A stretch of 64,000 nucleotides of DNA from Struthidea cinerea (GCA_013397865.1 VZTI01002061.1:121722-185721); one strand, 5' to 3'; numbered from the stretch's first letter, positions 39,701-53,125 are shown. Notes: generated from the letters alone by a model not told the origin. Numbers and translations: made by a program.

Positions 39701-40482
39701 ATCATAAAGCTCAATGCGCTGCATAAAAAACTTTTCAAAGGCTTGAGTCTTCTGGACAAAAGGAGACTTGTCATTGTAAACTAATCAGAAATACACCACG
39801 TTAGTGACAGAAATAATTCTTTCCACTTCACAAAATACATAAACAAGTAATTTTCCTTCCGTTATTTTTCTACATTGCAAAACTAAGGAAGATGATCGAT
39901 CTCCACAGTACCCCAGTAACGATCACAGAGATTACAGTGTATCACAAGAGTGAAGTCTTTATTTTATTTATTTTTTTATATATGAAATTTTCGTTGTTCT
40001 TTATTGAACTTGTAACGCTACTAACACTACACGTAACCAATTTTAGAAAAAAAAATTAAATACTTGCTACATATAATTTCGGTCTAAAGATACCTTCAGA
40101 GAAATAAAATTTCCAGCCCTTATAGGGAATAAATTGGTCCATCGTTGATTGGACTAGCCGAGATTTTCCTGGGGGAAGAAAAAAAAAAATTAATGTGGAT
40201 TTAAAGAATATGGATAGTGAAATAGTGCAAGTTTTATTCTCAGTGATTCTTTTGACCACGGGAGACAAATAGCTGTAATTGCCTAGCACAGTGCGTTAAA
40301 AGAGAAGTATTACGGCTTCAGAAAGCAGGTAGAAGCACAGGGGCTGGCTCACCAGGTTCGGGCATCCTTTTGGGCTCTCCCTTCTGTCCTCTGCCTCGCC
40401 ATCCTCCTCCTCTCCATCCTCCTCGCCACCCCTGGAAACCTCTGCCCCGGGCGCATCCCCTGCCTCGGAGGTCCCTGCTCAT
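27770..40482 (-). CDS. MCM8: MCM8 (minichromosome maintenance 8 helicase), complete, 18 exons
   Basis: MCM8 forms a helicase with MCM9 that acts in homologous recombination, crosslink repair and meiosis. Coding exons, 5' to 3': 40353-40482, 40094-40168, 39698-39780, 39365-39514, 38927-39030, 37828-38026, 36786-36871, 35772-35923, 34725-34923, 33925-33955, 33511-33651, 32341-32482, 31546-31741, 31064-31277, 30208-30417, 29558-29634, 28873-29062, 27770-27862. They sum to 2472 nt, 823 residues (human 840), with all junction phases consistent and GT-AG ends. Visible motifs: RGG/WRG-rich N-terminus (1-40); zinc-finger cysteines C226, C229, C248, C253; Walker A GDPGLGKS (439-446); Walker B GIDEFDK (501-507); sensor 1 AAANP (543-547); arginine finger SRFD (570-573); a C-terminal winged-helix-like segment ending VYQLQTM, as in human. 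Nothing suggests a pseudogene. The start codon is chosen from alignment to the human N-terminus. It shares a short promoter with TRMT6. Confidence 0.98.
35120..35135. repeat. Short (AT)n microsatellite in an MCM8 intron
   Basis: Eight AT units in the intron between the exons at 34725-34923 and 35772-35923. Ordinary simple repeat. Confidence 0.7.
37119..37330 (+). repeat. G/T-rich low-complexity tract in an MCM8 intron
   Basis: The plus strand is almost only G and T from about 37120 to 37325, with G runs (eight G near 37148-37155, GGGGGTGGG near 37170) and (GTTT)5 at 37201-37220. In the MCM8 transcript sense it is C/A-rich, so G-quadruplex potential lies on the template strand. It sits between the exons at 36786-36871 and 37828-38026. 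A 95-codon frame through it is composition-driven. Confidence 0.8.
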
Positions 40483-40738
40483 CTCCCGTTGCCGGCACCA
40501 GTCTGGGGACGCGACAGCAAACCGAGGCGAGGAAAAAAGTTTTACCAGAAGATATTTAATTTAAATTAGCGCTGTTTTCCAGAGGGGGCCTGCCGGGAGG
40601 CTGCGCCTTTCTCTCCCTACCACGGGCCCGGGCGAAGGCGCTGAGCAGCCCCGCGGCCGGGCCGGCGGTCGCTGCCCTCAGCGNNNNNNNNNNNNNNNNN
40701 NNCGCCTGCGCAGGGGCCCGGCGCGAGCGGCGGCGGCC
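40483..40738. promoter_or_regulatory. Bidirectional CpG promoter of MCM8 and TRMT6
   Basis: Only 256 bases separate the divergent start codons of MCM8 (40482, minus) and TRMT6 (40739, plus). The sequence nearer TRMT6 is strongly GC-rich and CpG-dense (GGGCCCGGGCG, GGGCCGGCGG), with no clear TATA box. The same head-to-head arrangement exists in human. A 19-base N gap (40684-40702) interrupts it, so core elements may be missing. Confidence 0.85.
40684..40702. other. Short assembly gap (19 N) in the shared promoter
   Basis: Nineteen N inside the MCM8/TRMT6 promoter, 36 bases upstream of the TRMT6 start codon. The true missing length may not be 19. Confidence 0.95.
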
Positions 40739-43700
40739 ATGGAGGGCGGCCCGGGCGTGCGCATCCGTGAGGGCGACTGCGCCGTGCTCAAGCGGGACGA
40801 GGTCTTCAAGGCGGTGTCGGTGCTGCGCCGCAGGTGAGGGCCGCGCTGGCGGCTCCCGGTGCTGCCCGGCGCCTCGGCCGAGGTTTGCGCCTCCCGCCCC
40901 CGCCACCCTCGGTGCGGCTGTCGCGGGCCCCGCCGGAGGGAAAAGGGGTCCCGGTGCCGGTGCCTGTCCCGCCGGGGTGGCCCGCGGCTGTCCCGCCGTG
41001 CCAGGCAGGAACAGCGGCCTTGCGAGGCTCGTGTGACAGTCGACGGGAAGTGTTTCAATGTTGCCTCTGTTTCTATGGCAAAAAACCCCCCTCAAACCCG
41101 GAAGATCTCCTGGCTGCATTTCTCCTAAGAATGTGAAAGAGATTTGAGAGTTGTGCGTTGTCGGTGTCAAACTGGTGCCGAGTGAGGAGGAGCCTGACCA
41201 GCGCGGTCGTCGTCCAGCTCAGCTCGCCGTGGCACGCGATTTCTGTGAAGTGCTAATAGGGATTGTTAATTGCCCTCGGCGTGCTCGGCGGTGTTAGTGT
41301 GCCAGGAAGATGCTGGCATTCAGCTCTGGGTAGTTGCTGCTTTGGAGGGGCTGCCATGAAAGGGCTCCTATTTCTTTCTCCCAGGCCAACTGGTGTAGCA
41401 AGGAAGCGCCTGCAGCCCAGCAGGACATGCTAAAATCACTGGACACAGCCTGGGCTCTTCCCCTGGCAGCAGACAATTTTGTAGAAGTCGGTGTTGGGCC
41501 GTGTGGGCAGACATCTGATGCAGTAGGATGGAGATTGAAAGGTGCTATGCTTGAATGAGACTGGTTTGAAAATGGTGTAGCTCTGAATTAGTGATGAGTA
41601 TAATTTGCATAATTAGGGCTCATATTGGCAAGTTTTGATTTGAATGTGAGTGTGGCATAGATCCTGCTACCTGTTTCATTTGCCAGGACTGGTATTTCCA
41701 TGGATAGCAAGGCAGACTCTGTTGGTGAGCCCGAAAGTTAAAGGCTTTGTGGATCCTGTTTTTTGTGAAGAAAGAAAAGCTGCAAACCTGCCTTGGTGCA
41801 ATCGAAATGAAGGGGATAGTAAATTTAATTTTTTTTTAAATTTAACATTTCTAGGATTACAGGACACACTCTGCTGAGTGTTTTCTCCACAGTCTTTTGG
41901 AAAATGTTATTTCAGAGGAGCTTTGCAAAGCACAGGTCCATGCTCATCTTTTTGCACTACTCTGAATGACCCAGCTTAGATTTAATACACTTCTTACGTG
42001 CTCTGTCAAAAATTGTACGACAAGTGCCATAGCCTTGTTTTATCTGTCATCTGAAAATTCTTTTGAACTGAAAAAAAAAAAAAGTTCTTCCTAATGGTGT
42101 ATTTAAGTTCTTTGTTCTTTTCCTGACCAGTTTAATGTGGGTTTTGTGGTTAATTTCACTATGCTTGCCCTGCTTTTCTTCAGGGATATAGATGAAAACG
42201 TCATCTATAAAGCTATAGTTTAAGCTCAACGATGATGGGTTTCAGGCATGCTAAAAATAATGCTTTAAGTATCATTCACTTTTCTGTTATTTCAGAAAAA
42301 TAATTTTTGAGAAGCAGTGGTTCTACCTGGATAATGCCATTGGACATATTTATGGAACTACATTTGAAGTAACCAGTGGTGGAAACCTCCAGCCAAAGCA
42401 AGAGGTGGAAGAGACTACCACAGGTATCCCAGAGGATTGACAGCTGGGAAAACTATTTCTAATTAATTTGTTTCTTTGATGATACCAAAGAAATTGGGAA
42501 AGCTTTCTATTAATCATGTGTGAACTTCATGTTACTTATACTCTTTCTGTCATGAAAGTGCATGGTTTTGTCTTGATCAGTGGTTTCACGAGTCCTGTAA
42601 CAAATAAGCTTTTTGATGTGGGAGAAAATTTGAACCTTAGTCTGGGTGATTTTGTTTACATTAAGGTTTACTTCACATACTACATTTCATTGCTTAGGCT
42701 GTACTTTGCGAGGCCATGAAAAATGTGTGTTTAACCACGAGAAATCTGCTTTCTGTGACACTAAAATCATTTATTTCTCCCACTTATTTAGAGGTAGATT
42801 TTACAAATCTATATCCTTTTCCTTTAGAAACAAAGGAAGCAGGGACAGATAATCGTAACATAGTTGACGATGGGAAGTCTCAAAAACTGACTCATGATGA
42901 CATAAAGGCTTTGAAGGACAAGGGTATTAAAGGACAGGTAAAAATAAGGTTTTGGTGTCATTTCTGTGCTACCTTGATGGTTATATGTTAGTTTCTGAAA
43001 AAAGGATATTCTTTCTATCTGTGCATAGATTTCAGTGCTTTTTCTTTGTTCTTCTGGTCAAGTCATGTGTTTTAGTTTTACAGAAATGCTCAGGCTGTTT
43101 TCAGAGCTTTATGTAAACTTTGTGGCAACTTTGTCAGTGGAGAGTAAAGTATAAATTTTCATGGTGTCAGAAGTCATAACTGATAAAAAAGTACAGCTCA
43201 CATAATCACCATCTAGTTTTGCTTGTGTATGAGGTTCAAAATACTATTTCTGTATTACAGAGGTATTAAAATCGTGCAATAATTAAACTGTCAAAGGTGC
43301 AGAAAAGGATTATGGCCAAACAATGAAGTATTAGTAAGTAACACTGTGTAACAAATGTACCATCGGTGTGCCTGTAGGCATTGCCTGCCAGACAGGGGTG
43401 ATGCTGGGGCTTTTTCTGTACCTGGGAAGCTGAGAGTATTCCCAAGAGATTAGTTCTGTTCTGTTAGAAAAGGTGTTGGTATTTAACCCTGCACCTTGTC
43501 AAAAGTAAGGGGTCTTTAAGCCATTAAATGTTACTGAAGCATTGCAGCAGTTCTGTCCTGCACATGCTGTCCGGCAAAATTCTCTCTCATCTTTGGTTTA
43601 CCCTTTGTAACAAAACCAGGAAATTGCTCATGCTTACATCAAGTTCATCTCCTGTTTGCATCTTGCTCTTTGGAGCTGCTCTTTGGAGCAGTTTTTCTGC

Positions 43701-46700
43701 TTTTGCCTGCTGGGTCCAAGGAGTTTGGAATGGTCCTTCTGTTTCCATGGTTGTACTGCTGGTTGTGTTATCTCTTGGAGAAGAATGTATTAATCAGGCT
43801 GATAGCTTTGATGGTTTTTGTTTTCACTATCCATGGCAGAAGATCACTCTGGCTTTCCTGTAAGTCCTCAGCATGCCTGTGCCATGCATTTCCCGTGCTT
43901 TTATTAACTCTGCTTTCTGAACTGTAACTGAATGTTATTTTAAGCTACATTAGCAGCAATAGATATTATTCCTCCCTAAATGTGTGTTAAGATCTGAATT
44001 CCTGTTTGTGAATGGCGTGTCTTGGTGATGCAGGATACTTCCCAGTTTCCTCACTGTAAATTTTACTGGAACAAAGAAAACCCTACAAAACAACATAAAC
44101 AACCCAGACACTGCATTTGATTTATTTCCTAGAGTAAAGCAAAAAAGAAAGAGACGCTGTTTCATACCACTAATAACACGTGTTAAGTGTTTGAAGGAAT
44201 AATGCCCTGGAAAGCAGCAATAGGAAATGAGGAGTATTTGCACCACTCTATTTTTTGAGCAGGTTTTTAAAGCACAGTGGGATCTGCAGTGTCCAAATTG
44301 AAAATACTCCTTTTGTCATTCCTCCCCTCCATGTTTAATAGAACCCAAAATTTTAGCAGTTAAACTACTTGGAACACAGAACCCAAAATAGCAGCATTTG
44401 TTCTTGGGTTGCTGGCATGGAAACAAACCCCAAGCAAGGAAAGTTCTGTTGGGTTGGTTTGTTTTGTTGGAGGTCCTAATGATCCCTCCAGCTGGAATTT
44501 GAAAGCATGAGAAAGAGTTGGGTTGGCAAAGGGTGGAGATTAGAACAAGGAGACCAAGAAACCAAAACTGGAATTCTGGGAAAACCTGGGAGCTAGAGAA
44601 GGAAAAAGTCAGGTGGAATATTGTAGGAAATAATAAATGCTAAGGAGTTGGACATTGTGCAAGGAGTTGATCCAGGAGTAAAGCACAATTGGTAAGACTG
44701 ACAGAATTAATGGAGTGAGGGAGATGTCTGGTGATTAACCAGAGCAGAGGGGAGGAACTACATGAAACAGGGAAAAAAGATACTCTCAGAGATGCTGAAA
44801 TCAGAGAGATTTCTCCCTCCCAAAGAGGGAGTTGGAGTAAACTAAATATTACTGAACATTCCAGGATAAGCATTTTCAGTTTTATCATTTTTATGCAAAA
44901 CTATATGATTAAATTCCTGCACATAGTCAGTGTAGTGCTTCACTTGTCCTGTTGGTTAACAGAAATTGACTTTGCCTTTAGTGTCAGGAGAAGTTAATGG
45001 TATACATGCCGCTACTGGAAGAAAATATTTTCAGTGTTTGTTTAAAAAAAATACTATATATGAAATGCCTGAGAAATAAATGCCAGCTGTAACGAAAATG
45101 AATTGTCTCTTCCAAGGAAATAGTTCAACAGTTAATAGAGAACAGTACAACATTCAGAGACAAAACAGAATTTGCTCAAGATAAATACATAAAGAAGAAG
45201 AAAAAAAAGTAAGTGAATTTTAAAATGTGAAGAATACTTGGTAATTCCCTAAATTGTTGAGATTAAAATAAGACCATTACTATGGGGTTTTTTTACAGAT
45301 ATGAGGCAGTTATTACAATTGTGAAACCATCCACTCGCATCCTTTCAACCATGTATTATGCAAGAGAACCTGGAAAAATTAAGTGAGTTTTCATTTTGTT
45401 TCTTTTTTCAAATGATAACTGAAAGATACTTTAATACTTTTCAGACACCTGCACTATACCAAAGTATACAATACTGACCTTTCTTCTCTTTTTCCCGTGA
45501 ACACGAGGATTGCATGTTAATGAAAGAAAATGTGATACAGAAAATGAATCAATATTGCAGCAAACAGGAAAACTCCTCTGCATGCAGCACCAGCTTTTAC
45601 CATTTCTCTGTCACCACCACCTTGCTGATCACCTATGCAGGCAGAGGTTCTTTGCATTTTCAAAGGCATCTCTCACCTGCTTTGGCTGGTGGCATAACAG
45701 CTCTGTTTTCTGGCTCAGTAACAAAATAACCAGCCACTTACCAGAAGCAAGAGTTGTTGTCTTTAATGTGTCAGGGATTCAAAATCCTGAATCAGAAGTC
45801 TCCAGAGTTCAAAAACCTGTGGGTAACGTTGGAGTCGGAGTCAGAGTCAGAGGGGGCCATGACTACAAAGATCTGGCCCGGTTGGATTTTCACACACCTA
45901 ACCTAAGAGATACATTGTTACAGATGTTAAAGGTGGACTGATACAATTCCTACATTAAAAAAATGTAGATCTAAGATGCTGAGATTTAAAATCTTCAAAT
46001 ATATGTTATTTAAGGCTTCTCAAACCTTTTTCCTTCTCCTTCCACCATCTCTGTCACCTGGCTTTATTTTACTATTAAGATCAGTTGTAATTTGTGTAGC
46101 TGTCACTGAGTCACTTCAGTGCTTGTGTTGGGTCTTGGTCCTGGGTTGCAGGTGGTGCAGGCTCCAGCAAAACAGGTGAAAATCACAAGGGATTCATTAT
46201 TGGATCAGGAAATGCATCCATATCATTTCTTCTTTACCAAGCTGATGTGTCAGAGAAAAAAAAACAAACAAAAGTTTAAAATAATACTTTCTCTGACTGG
46301 CACAGCACAAGATGTCCACTTTGCTACGTGCACCCTACTGCATATCCTACTTTTGCTTTTCCTGGCTAATTTCTTGTTGGCACCAGTTCTAGTTCTTCAT
46401 TACCAGATGTTTAATTATTAAAGTTTCCGTGCGGGCAAACTTCAGGTGAAGATCACTGATGCTCTTCCCAAAAATCTCCCTGTAATCCAACTTTTTTTGG
46501 CAGGCTCCCGAGCTAGTTGGCAGTATCTCTAAGCAAACTTTGATGTTTGTTAAATCCCTCTCTTCTTCCAGCCACTTGAGATATGACACCCTGGCTCAGA
46601 TGCTGACTTTGGGAAACATCCGTGCTGGCAACAAGATGATTGTCATGGAAACGTGTGCGGGCCTGGTGCTCGGGGCTGTGATGGAGAGAATGGGGGGTGA

Positions 46701-49700
46701 GTCACACCTTAGTCACGCACACACCAAGGGGAACAGAAATACACACCCGTGTGACACTGCTGAAAGGCAGGGCTTCAGAATGCTTCTTCAGCTTTTGAAA
46801 TCTGGTTTTACCACCTCCAGGATTCAAAGGAAGACTTGTTTTTCCACTGGGGAAAGTTGCATTTGGCATCAGTTGGATTTATTTTTCAGTATTTAAAAAA
46901 ACGTAAAAACTTAATTGAGAATTAAATTTGATATGGTTGTTTATATAATTGATTTAGATTAAATTGATAGCCTTGTATGTAGATCTGCTTTAGTTCCTCT
47001 CTTAGCATGATGACATTGAGTTCAGGAAAAGCTCTAAGGAGCTTGTATGTAGATTTTTCCCAGACACCTGGAAGTCCAGGGAAGTGAATGGCAAAAAACA
47101 GGAATAGTGCCTGTGGAATTCAGACAGCACTGGAATGTTGCCATTCATCTTGTTCCCTGTGCCAGATTTAATGTGTGCTCTGCAAAATGTGTGTTTTAAA
47201 GGTATGTGACATTTCCTTGAGCATATTCTAGGAGAAGTTTGACTCCTGATTTGTTTTTCAAACTCAAGTTAATCAGTTTCATTATTCTAAGACACCAGGC
47301 AGAGGTGACAATTACATTGCAGAAGCCTGGAAGGGTAGGAAGTGTGATGTGATGTGCACACAGATGTGCTGTCTGTTGTTTGGGAAGCACACAGGCAGTG
47401 CTACCACAGATTGGTTTTGTTTCAGCAACTTTTGGCCGTAGGGCTACTTTTTGAAGTAAGTAAGATACAATTTCAGTGTAACTATTGAAAAGTTATTTTT
47501 AGTGTGTTTAACATCTCACAGCTCTTCCTTTTAGAGCCTGGATGTTGAAGAAATTCTTTGCCTAATAAAGCTCTTTAAATTAACTTTCGGGTTTTATACA
47601 AGCAACTACATAAATAAGTAATGGGAGCCGTAGAAGTTCTGTCTTCTAATTATTAATTAAATTAGCTTTTCTAGCAATTTGTCACTGCTATATGTTCTGA
47701 GCTAATCCTAAATATGTGCTTAATACACAAATATTCCATGAGTTACCTTGTCCTTTTGAGTTTCAGTAACTGTTGTCTTTCAGTAAAGGTTTTCCAACTT
47801 GAGGCATATTTCCACAGCTTGTTAAGTTTGATGGTTGGATTAAGAGCAGGCAATTTACTGCCCTGTTCTTAAATGGACCCTTCAATTAAGCAATTTAGAA
47901 AGAATTTTAATATTCTGCCTTTCCAATGTGTTTTGATTCTTTCCCTCCCACAGGCTATGGATCCATCATTCAGATGTACCCAGGAGGAGGACCTGTTAGA
48001 GCTGCCACCAGCTGTTTTGGGTTTCCCAAACCTTTCTTCGATAATCTTCATGAATTTCCTCTCAGCAAAGTGCAGAGTCTCCTGTCTGGGACATTCACTA
48101 CGGAGACTCTGCCTGCAGACCCTGAGGAGAATGCACTGGTGGAAGAGGAAAGCAATGGACTGACTGAGGAGAAGCAGACTTCCCTCCAGGAAACAGAGGA
48201 GGAACCCACTCCTGAAGCAGCTATGGAGATCAATCCAACAGAAGAGCAAGACATGATGGACGTTAATGCTGAAGATGTAGAATTTAAAGAGAACAAAGAA
48301 AAAGAAAATAAAGAAAATGTAAGAATATTTATTATGGCTGTTGAAGTTACACAACGTCTGTGGACATAAAATTCTGCTGAAATGCAGCTTAGTGAGGTGT
48401 TAAAGTGGAACTCTGCAGGTTCTCTTTTGTCTTACATTAAGATTCAGAAAACGAAAATGCAGTGCAGGCAATAATGGTTCGATAAATAATTACCAGTTAA
48501 AGTGCCAACTGTTTGTTTTGTTGTTCAAAGGTTCGGGACAAGCAAATAAAACAGTGGGAGAGAAGGAAAAAGCTGCTAGAAGCTGCTGCTTTGCTGAGAG
48601 AGAAGAATGCTGATGGGTGAGTCTGGTTAGAGCTGGCATAATTTGGGAATGGTATTCCCTAATTTCGTGCTCTCGCTGAAACACCCCAGACCATGGGGGC
48701 CATGGGTGCCCCAGAGAACTGGGGGCACAAAGGCAAAGATCAGGGGTTGAGATAAGAACAATTCACTGGAAACAGCAGAGAGATAAGAAACAGAAAGGAA
48801 CAGCAACAGTGTTAATGACAGAGGGCACAAGACAAGCAAGCAGAACAAGTGTGTCTTGGTCTTGGTTAGTTCCTACCTGGTTGAGATTTTTTCTTTTATG
48901 TAAATGGCTTGAAATGATCTAAAAGTCAACTAAATACAAGCAAATATTAAAAATGAAAAAATCTATCCAAAGAAAAACAGAATCCAGGTAGAATCTAATA
49001 CAAAATGTCTGCCAAAAAAATCACAGGATTCTAATTGGCAAAGTAGAACCTGAGGTTTTAAGTCCATTAAAGTGGAACTAAATTTGTTGTTCAGGGGTTT
49101 TGTATTGGTTGGTTTGTTTTTAGAAATTCATTTCTTTTTTACACAGGGAAAAAAACACATAACTTTATTTTACCTGCTTTAGCCAGGATCAGTTATTCCC
49201 GAGGAACAATTCAGCACAAAGATTTAATGTCATAAATTTAAAACAAATACAATCAATAAGAAATTGAGCCCCACAACAGTGTAAGAGCATTTAGTGGGTG
49301 TGACTTTTTCACTGTGTTCTTAGCAAATGCTGAAGTGATTCAAGTTAACCAAGTAACATTAATTTAGTTGATTTAGTAACATTCATTGGTTTTTTTCCTC
49401 CAAAGAATATTGGTTCACTGACAATAAAGCTGTTCTGCTCGGATAAGTTTTACTGTACATTTACTGGTTATTTTTAAATGCTTGTACATAATTTTGGGGT
49501 TTTAGTACTATGAAATATTTTAACTAATGCTCATTCATATACATCATCTAGCATATTTAAGTGTTAGAATTTATAAACATGCAGAACCAGGTCATTCTGT
49601 GTTCTCTGAAGCAGTAAAATGTTGAAGGAGGTTTGTAAAAAGCTCTGCACATCTGTCTGGCAGTGCCTGTGGCTGTGACCACTGGGCTGCCTGAACAGTG

Positions 49701-52700
49701 GCAGTGTTTGGGTCTGGTTTCACTGCTGTTTCCTGCACCATCACTGTAATGAATTCTGTGCATGATCTGGCAAAGGGCAAATTAATATTTGTCGTTTCCT
49801 TTTGTGTAAAATAGTACATTCAGTTGTTGAGTGAGTTCAAGGAAGCCTGTTTAGTATTTGTCTCTTTATTTGTTTTTAATCACTTTTATCCTCCTTTTGT
49901 CCTCTGTAATGCATGAAAGCTGAAACAATGACATTCCTGAAGGGATGACTGATTCCTTGCTTTAGGAAGGCTCCAGCATGATGGGGATAAAGAGAATTTA
50001 TGGTGCCTGAGAGCACTGTCCCAGATGGCTCAGACCTGATCCCCTTTCTTCAGTCATCTGCCTTTTATCTGCCTTGAGATCAGGAGCCACAGGGTAACAT
50101 AAAAACCTTGGCAGGGAATAAAGAAATGCTTCAAATTATCAACTCTACCTGAGTAGACGCAGGCAGGGAAAGTAAGAGTTTGGTTTTGTTTTACAGGAGC
50201 GAAACAGGGAAAGGATAGGGAAAAAGTTGGTTAACACTGGAGGTGGGGAGAAAGACTTGGACTTACTGGCAGAGTAAAGAAAAGCTGTTCATTAGGTGAA
50301 GGTGGGTACCAACTTCAGGAGAATTCTTGAGGTCCTGATTTTAACAGTATTTATTACTGAGTGCAGAAGATACCATTTCAGTAACATTTCTATCTTTTGT
50401 GCTGTTGTGTGGTAAAACATTGTACTGGATCTGTTTGTTCAATTCCTTTTATGAGAGTTGAGGTCTGATGGCAGGCCACTGAGGGGAAAAAGGAAGATAT
50501 TCATTGGGTATTTGGTATTCTTTTAAAGAAGACTTTAGAGATAGACTGTTCCATTTTCCTGACACTGTGGGAGCAGAAATTGGTTCATAGACACTCCATG
50601 TGTTCAGAATTGGACCACCTCCCTCCCTCTGCCCTTCCCTGCCCTTCCTCTGCCTCCTCCTGCTCCCCGCTCAGCCACTGCATCAATTTTGTGCCTGGCC
50701 AGGCTCCCTGCTGGCAGCAATCTGTGCTGTCATATGAAAGAGCAGCATTTCATTTTTCCCAGTCTCTCAGCCCTCACTTCCCTTCCTGTAGCCTGGCAGA
50801 GCCCCTGGCAGTGCCAGTGCAGCATTCCAAGCCTTCCAAGGCACTGGATGAGTCTTTCCTTTATGGCCTGCTTGGTTCATGATGGAGCACCATTCTTTTG
50901 AGGTTTGCATTTGAAGCAAATGGCCTTCAAGGCCATGGCTGGCAAACAACCAAAGTGGGAACAACTGCAAAAGAACTATCTCACCTCCTTATCTCTGTTG
51001 TATGTACAAAATTGAACATCAACTTTTCCCTCCCTTTTGTCAGGCGAGTTTAACTCTGCTCCAGTGCTGCACATTCCCCTGGAGAACAAATGTTAATTCA
51101 TGGGGCATCTCAGTAGTCTCTGTACACTGGAGAAGGAGTTTAATTAGCCTGTTCTTTCTGCACAAGCACAACTTATTAGCTAATTAACTAATTACCAACC
51201 ATTTCTTGCAATCTAGTTCAGCAGTGATTTTTTTGGATTAAATCTGGAGATAGCTGTAGAATCTCAACCATCTGTAGATCCAAGTTATCCTATGATGTTA
51301 AAATGAGGATGGAGAATAAAATTTGAAGCCTTTAGGTTGTCAAGGACATAGTTTCTTTTTAAAAGATTTTTAGTCATGCATACTAAGGATTTGTTCTCTC
51401 TTTAAATATTCTTTTTATATAGAACTATTTAATGAAGACTACTCAGTCTAAAGAGTCACGACTGAGGTTACATTTGGCAGTCACAAAACTTAAATTGCAT
51501 TTGGAAAATGGTTTTGGGGCAGAGCAAGCAACATAAAATTTCCTAGATTGTAAGAGTTATTGTGGAGCCCAACACAGCTGGAGTGCTCCTGCAATGCATT
51601 TAATATTCTGCACTTTGGGGAGCAATGCTTCAGCCTCTTAATTACGCCAGAAGGAAGTCATGATTTGTTTTTATATTTGGGGAGTTGTCAGAGCAATGAA
51701 AACATGCTGATGAGACACTTCTGTAATTGATTACTATGCTAAGGAGGAGGAAATGTCACTTGATGAGTAAGTTTCAGAAGGAGAAAACTAATGTGTATGA
51801 AACTTCTTTTGCAGGTTAATTGTAGCCAGCAAGTTTCATCCCACACCCTTGTTACTTTCTTTGTTGGAATTTGTTGCTCCCTCGAGGCCTTTCGTTGTCT
51901 ACTGCCAGTATAAAGAGGTAAATGAAGATGTTGCTTCAGCTGTTCAGTTCAAGTGCGATGCCATTCTGCTGTGTAACCTCCTCTTTGGTTTTTCTAAGCC
52001 ATTATTAGACTGTTACACCAAGCTGAGAGAAAGAGGTGGAGTCATCAACCTGAAGCTGTCTGAAACCTGGCTACGGAACTACCAGGTAAGGATGGCAGTA
52101 AGGGGCTGCCAAAACCATGGGAATGCTGGGGAGCAAAACATTCCCTGAAAATAGAGGGGGGTTTGGACTGACTGAAACAATGTATAAGCTCAGGCGATTG
52201 CTCTGCCCCAGAGTGGTGGGCATTCTGAAGAGCTTTAATGCTTCATTGTAGCACTTTCAAGTGGACAGACTTTATTTTCTTACATGTCATTAAACACTTG
52301 CTGAAATATTTGTAGCAAAGTGACAGGATTAGTGATTCCTACATGTCCACAGAAGGTGGGCCTGGCAAGGGCTCCTGTGTCCAGCTGCAGTGAGAACAGC
52401 ACTGCAGTGTCCTGGACACAGGGAAAACCTCCGAGACCTGCAGTGGCAGGGCAAGGAGCAAGCACAGCTGAAGGGAAAGTCCTTACAAAAGGTGTAGTGT
52501 GGCTGCAAGGGAGGGCTCAGTGCTGTGTCTGACCTTAGGGGTGGCTGCAGAAAGGTGCTAGGGACAGAACTGGCAATCACAGAATTCCTCCAGGCTGCTT
52601 TGTGCAGCAGCTGTGGTGTCTTGCAGAGTGCCTCACCTCCGAGCACATAATGGCACCTCTGCATGCTCAAACCTTGGCTTTACAATTTTGCTGGCAATGC

Positions 52701-53125
52701 CATGAAGAAGTAACCACTGAGGCAGCAGCCTGCATTATTATGGATTTCTGCAACTGGATTCTCCTCTGCAGATACTTTAAAGATAAATACGCTTCCCAAA
52801 TGGCTGTTTGTTGTTGTGGCTGGGAAAAAGGTGCACAGCCTGTCCTGTAAACTGAAATCACACAACACGATGTGCACACACAGAGTGGATTTTTACAGGT
52901 AATGGTTTTGGGGTGTGTTTTGTTGTTGTTTGTTTGTTTGTTTGTTTAAAGGTTTTACCAGATCGCAGCCATCCAAAGCTGACCATGAGTGGAGGTGGAG
53001 GGTACCTCCTGTCTGGCATCACCGTTGTCTTGGATAAGGGCAAATCTGATTCCAGTAACTCGGAAGCACTGAAGATGGAGGAGCCATCATCTAAAAGATG
53101 CAAACTTCAAGACCTTCCTTGTTAA
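40739..53125 (+). CDS. TRMT6: TRMT6 (tRNA m1A58 methyltransferase non-catalytic subunit), complete, 11 exons
   Basis: TRMT6 pairs with catalytic TRMT61A to methylate N1 of adenine 58 in tRNA; TRMT6 supplies tRNA binding. Coding exons: 40739-40833, 42296-42423, 42828-42937, 45117-45208, 45299-45382, 46572-46696, 47954-48318, 48531-48616, 51815-51917, 51999-52085, 52952-53125; 1449 nt, 482 residues (human 497). Conserved blocks include FEKQWFYLDN (about 36-45), NIVDDGKSQKLT (85-96), the lysine run before YEAVITIVKPSTRIL (about 137-157), MYYAREPGKINHLRYDTLAQ, METCAGLVLGA, SCFGFPK, FHPTPLLLSLL and SETWLRNYQVLPDRSHPKL, then MSGGGGYLLSG. An acidic linker of Glu/Asp-rich low complexity fills about 270-333. 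The start has a good context (GCGGCCATGG). The intron at 51918-51998 is only 81 nt, a multiple of three, without a stop. Polyadenylation signal follows at 53981. Confidence 0.98.
51918..51998 (+). other. TRMT6 intron 9: 81 nt, in frame and free of stops
   Basis: GAG/GTAAATG at the donor and TTTTTCTAAG/CCA with a pyrimidine-rich tract at the acceptor make a normal GT-AG intron. Removing it gives QYKE-PLLDCY, matching the human junction QYKEPLLECY, so it is called an intron. Its 27 codons read openly from VNEDVASAVQ to LLFGFSK, so retention would add 27 residues without breaking the frame. Confidence 0.85.
52929..52947 (+). repeat. (GTTT)n run at the TRMT6 exon 11 acceptor
   Basis: About five GTTT units directly before TAAAG/GTTTTACC. 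They supply the uridine-rich tract of the splice acceptor of the last TRMT6 exon. Confidence 0.75.
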
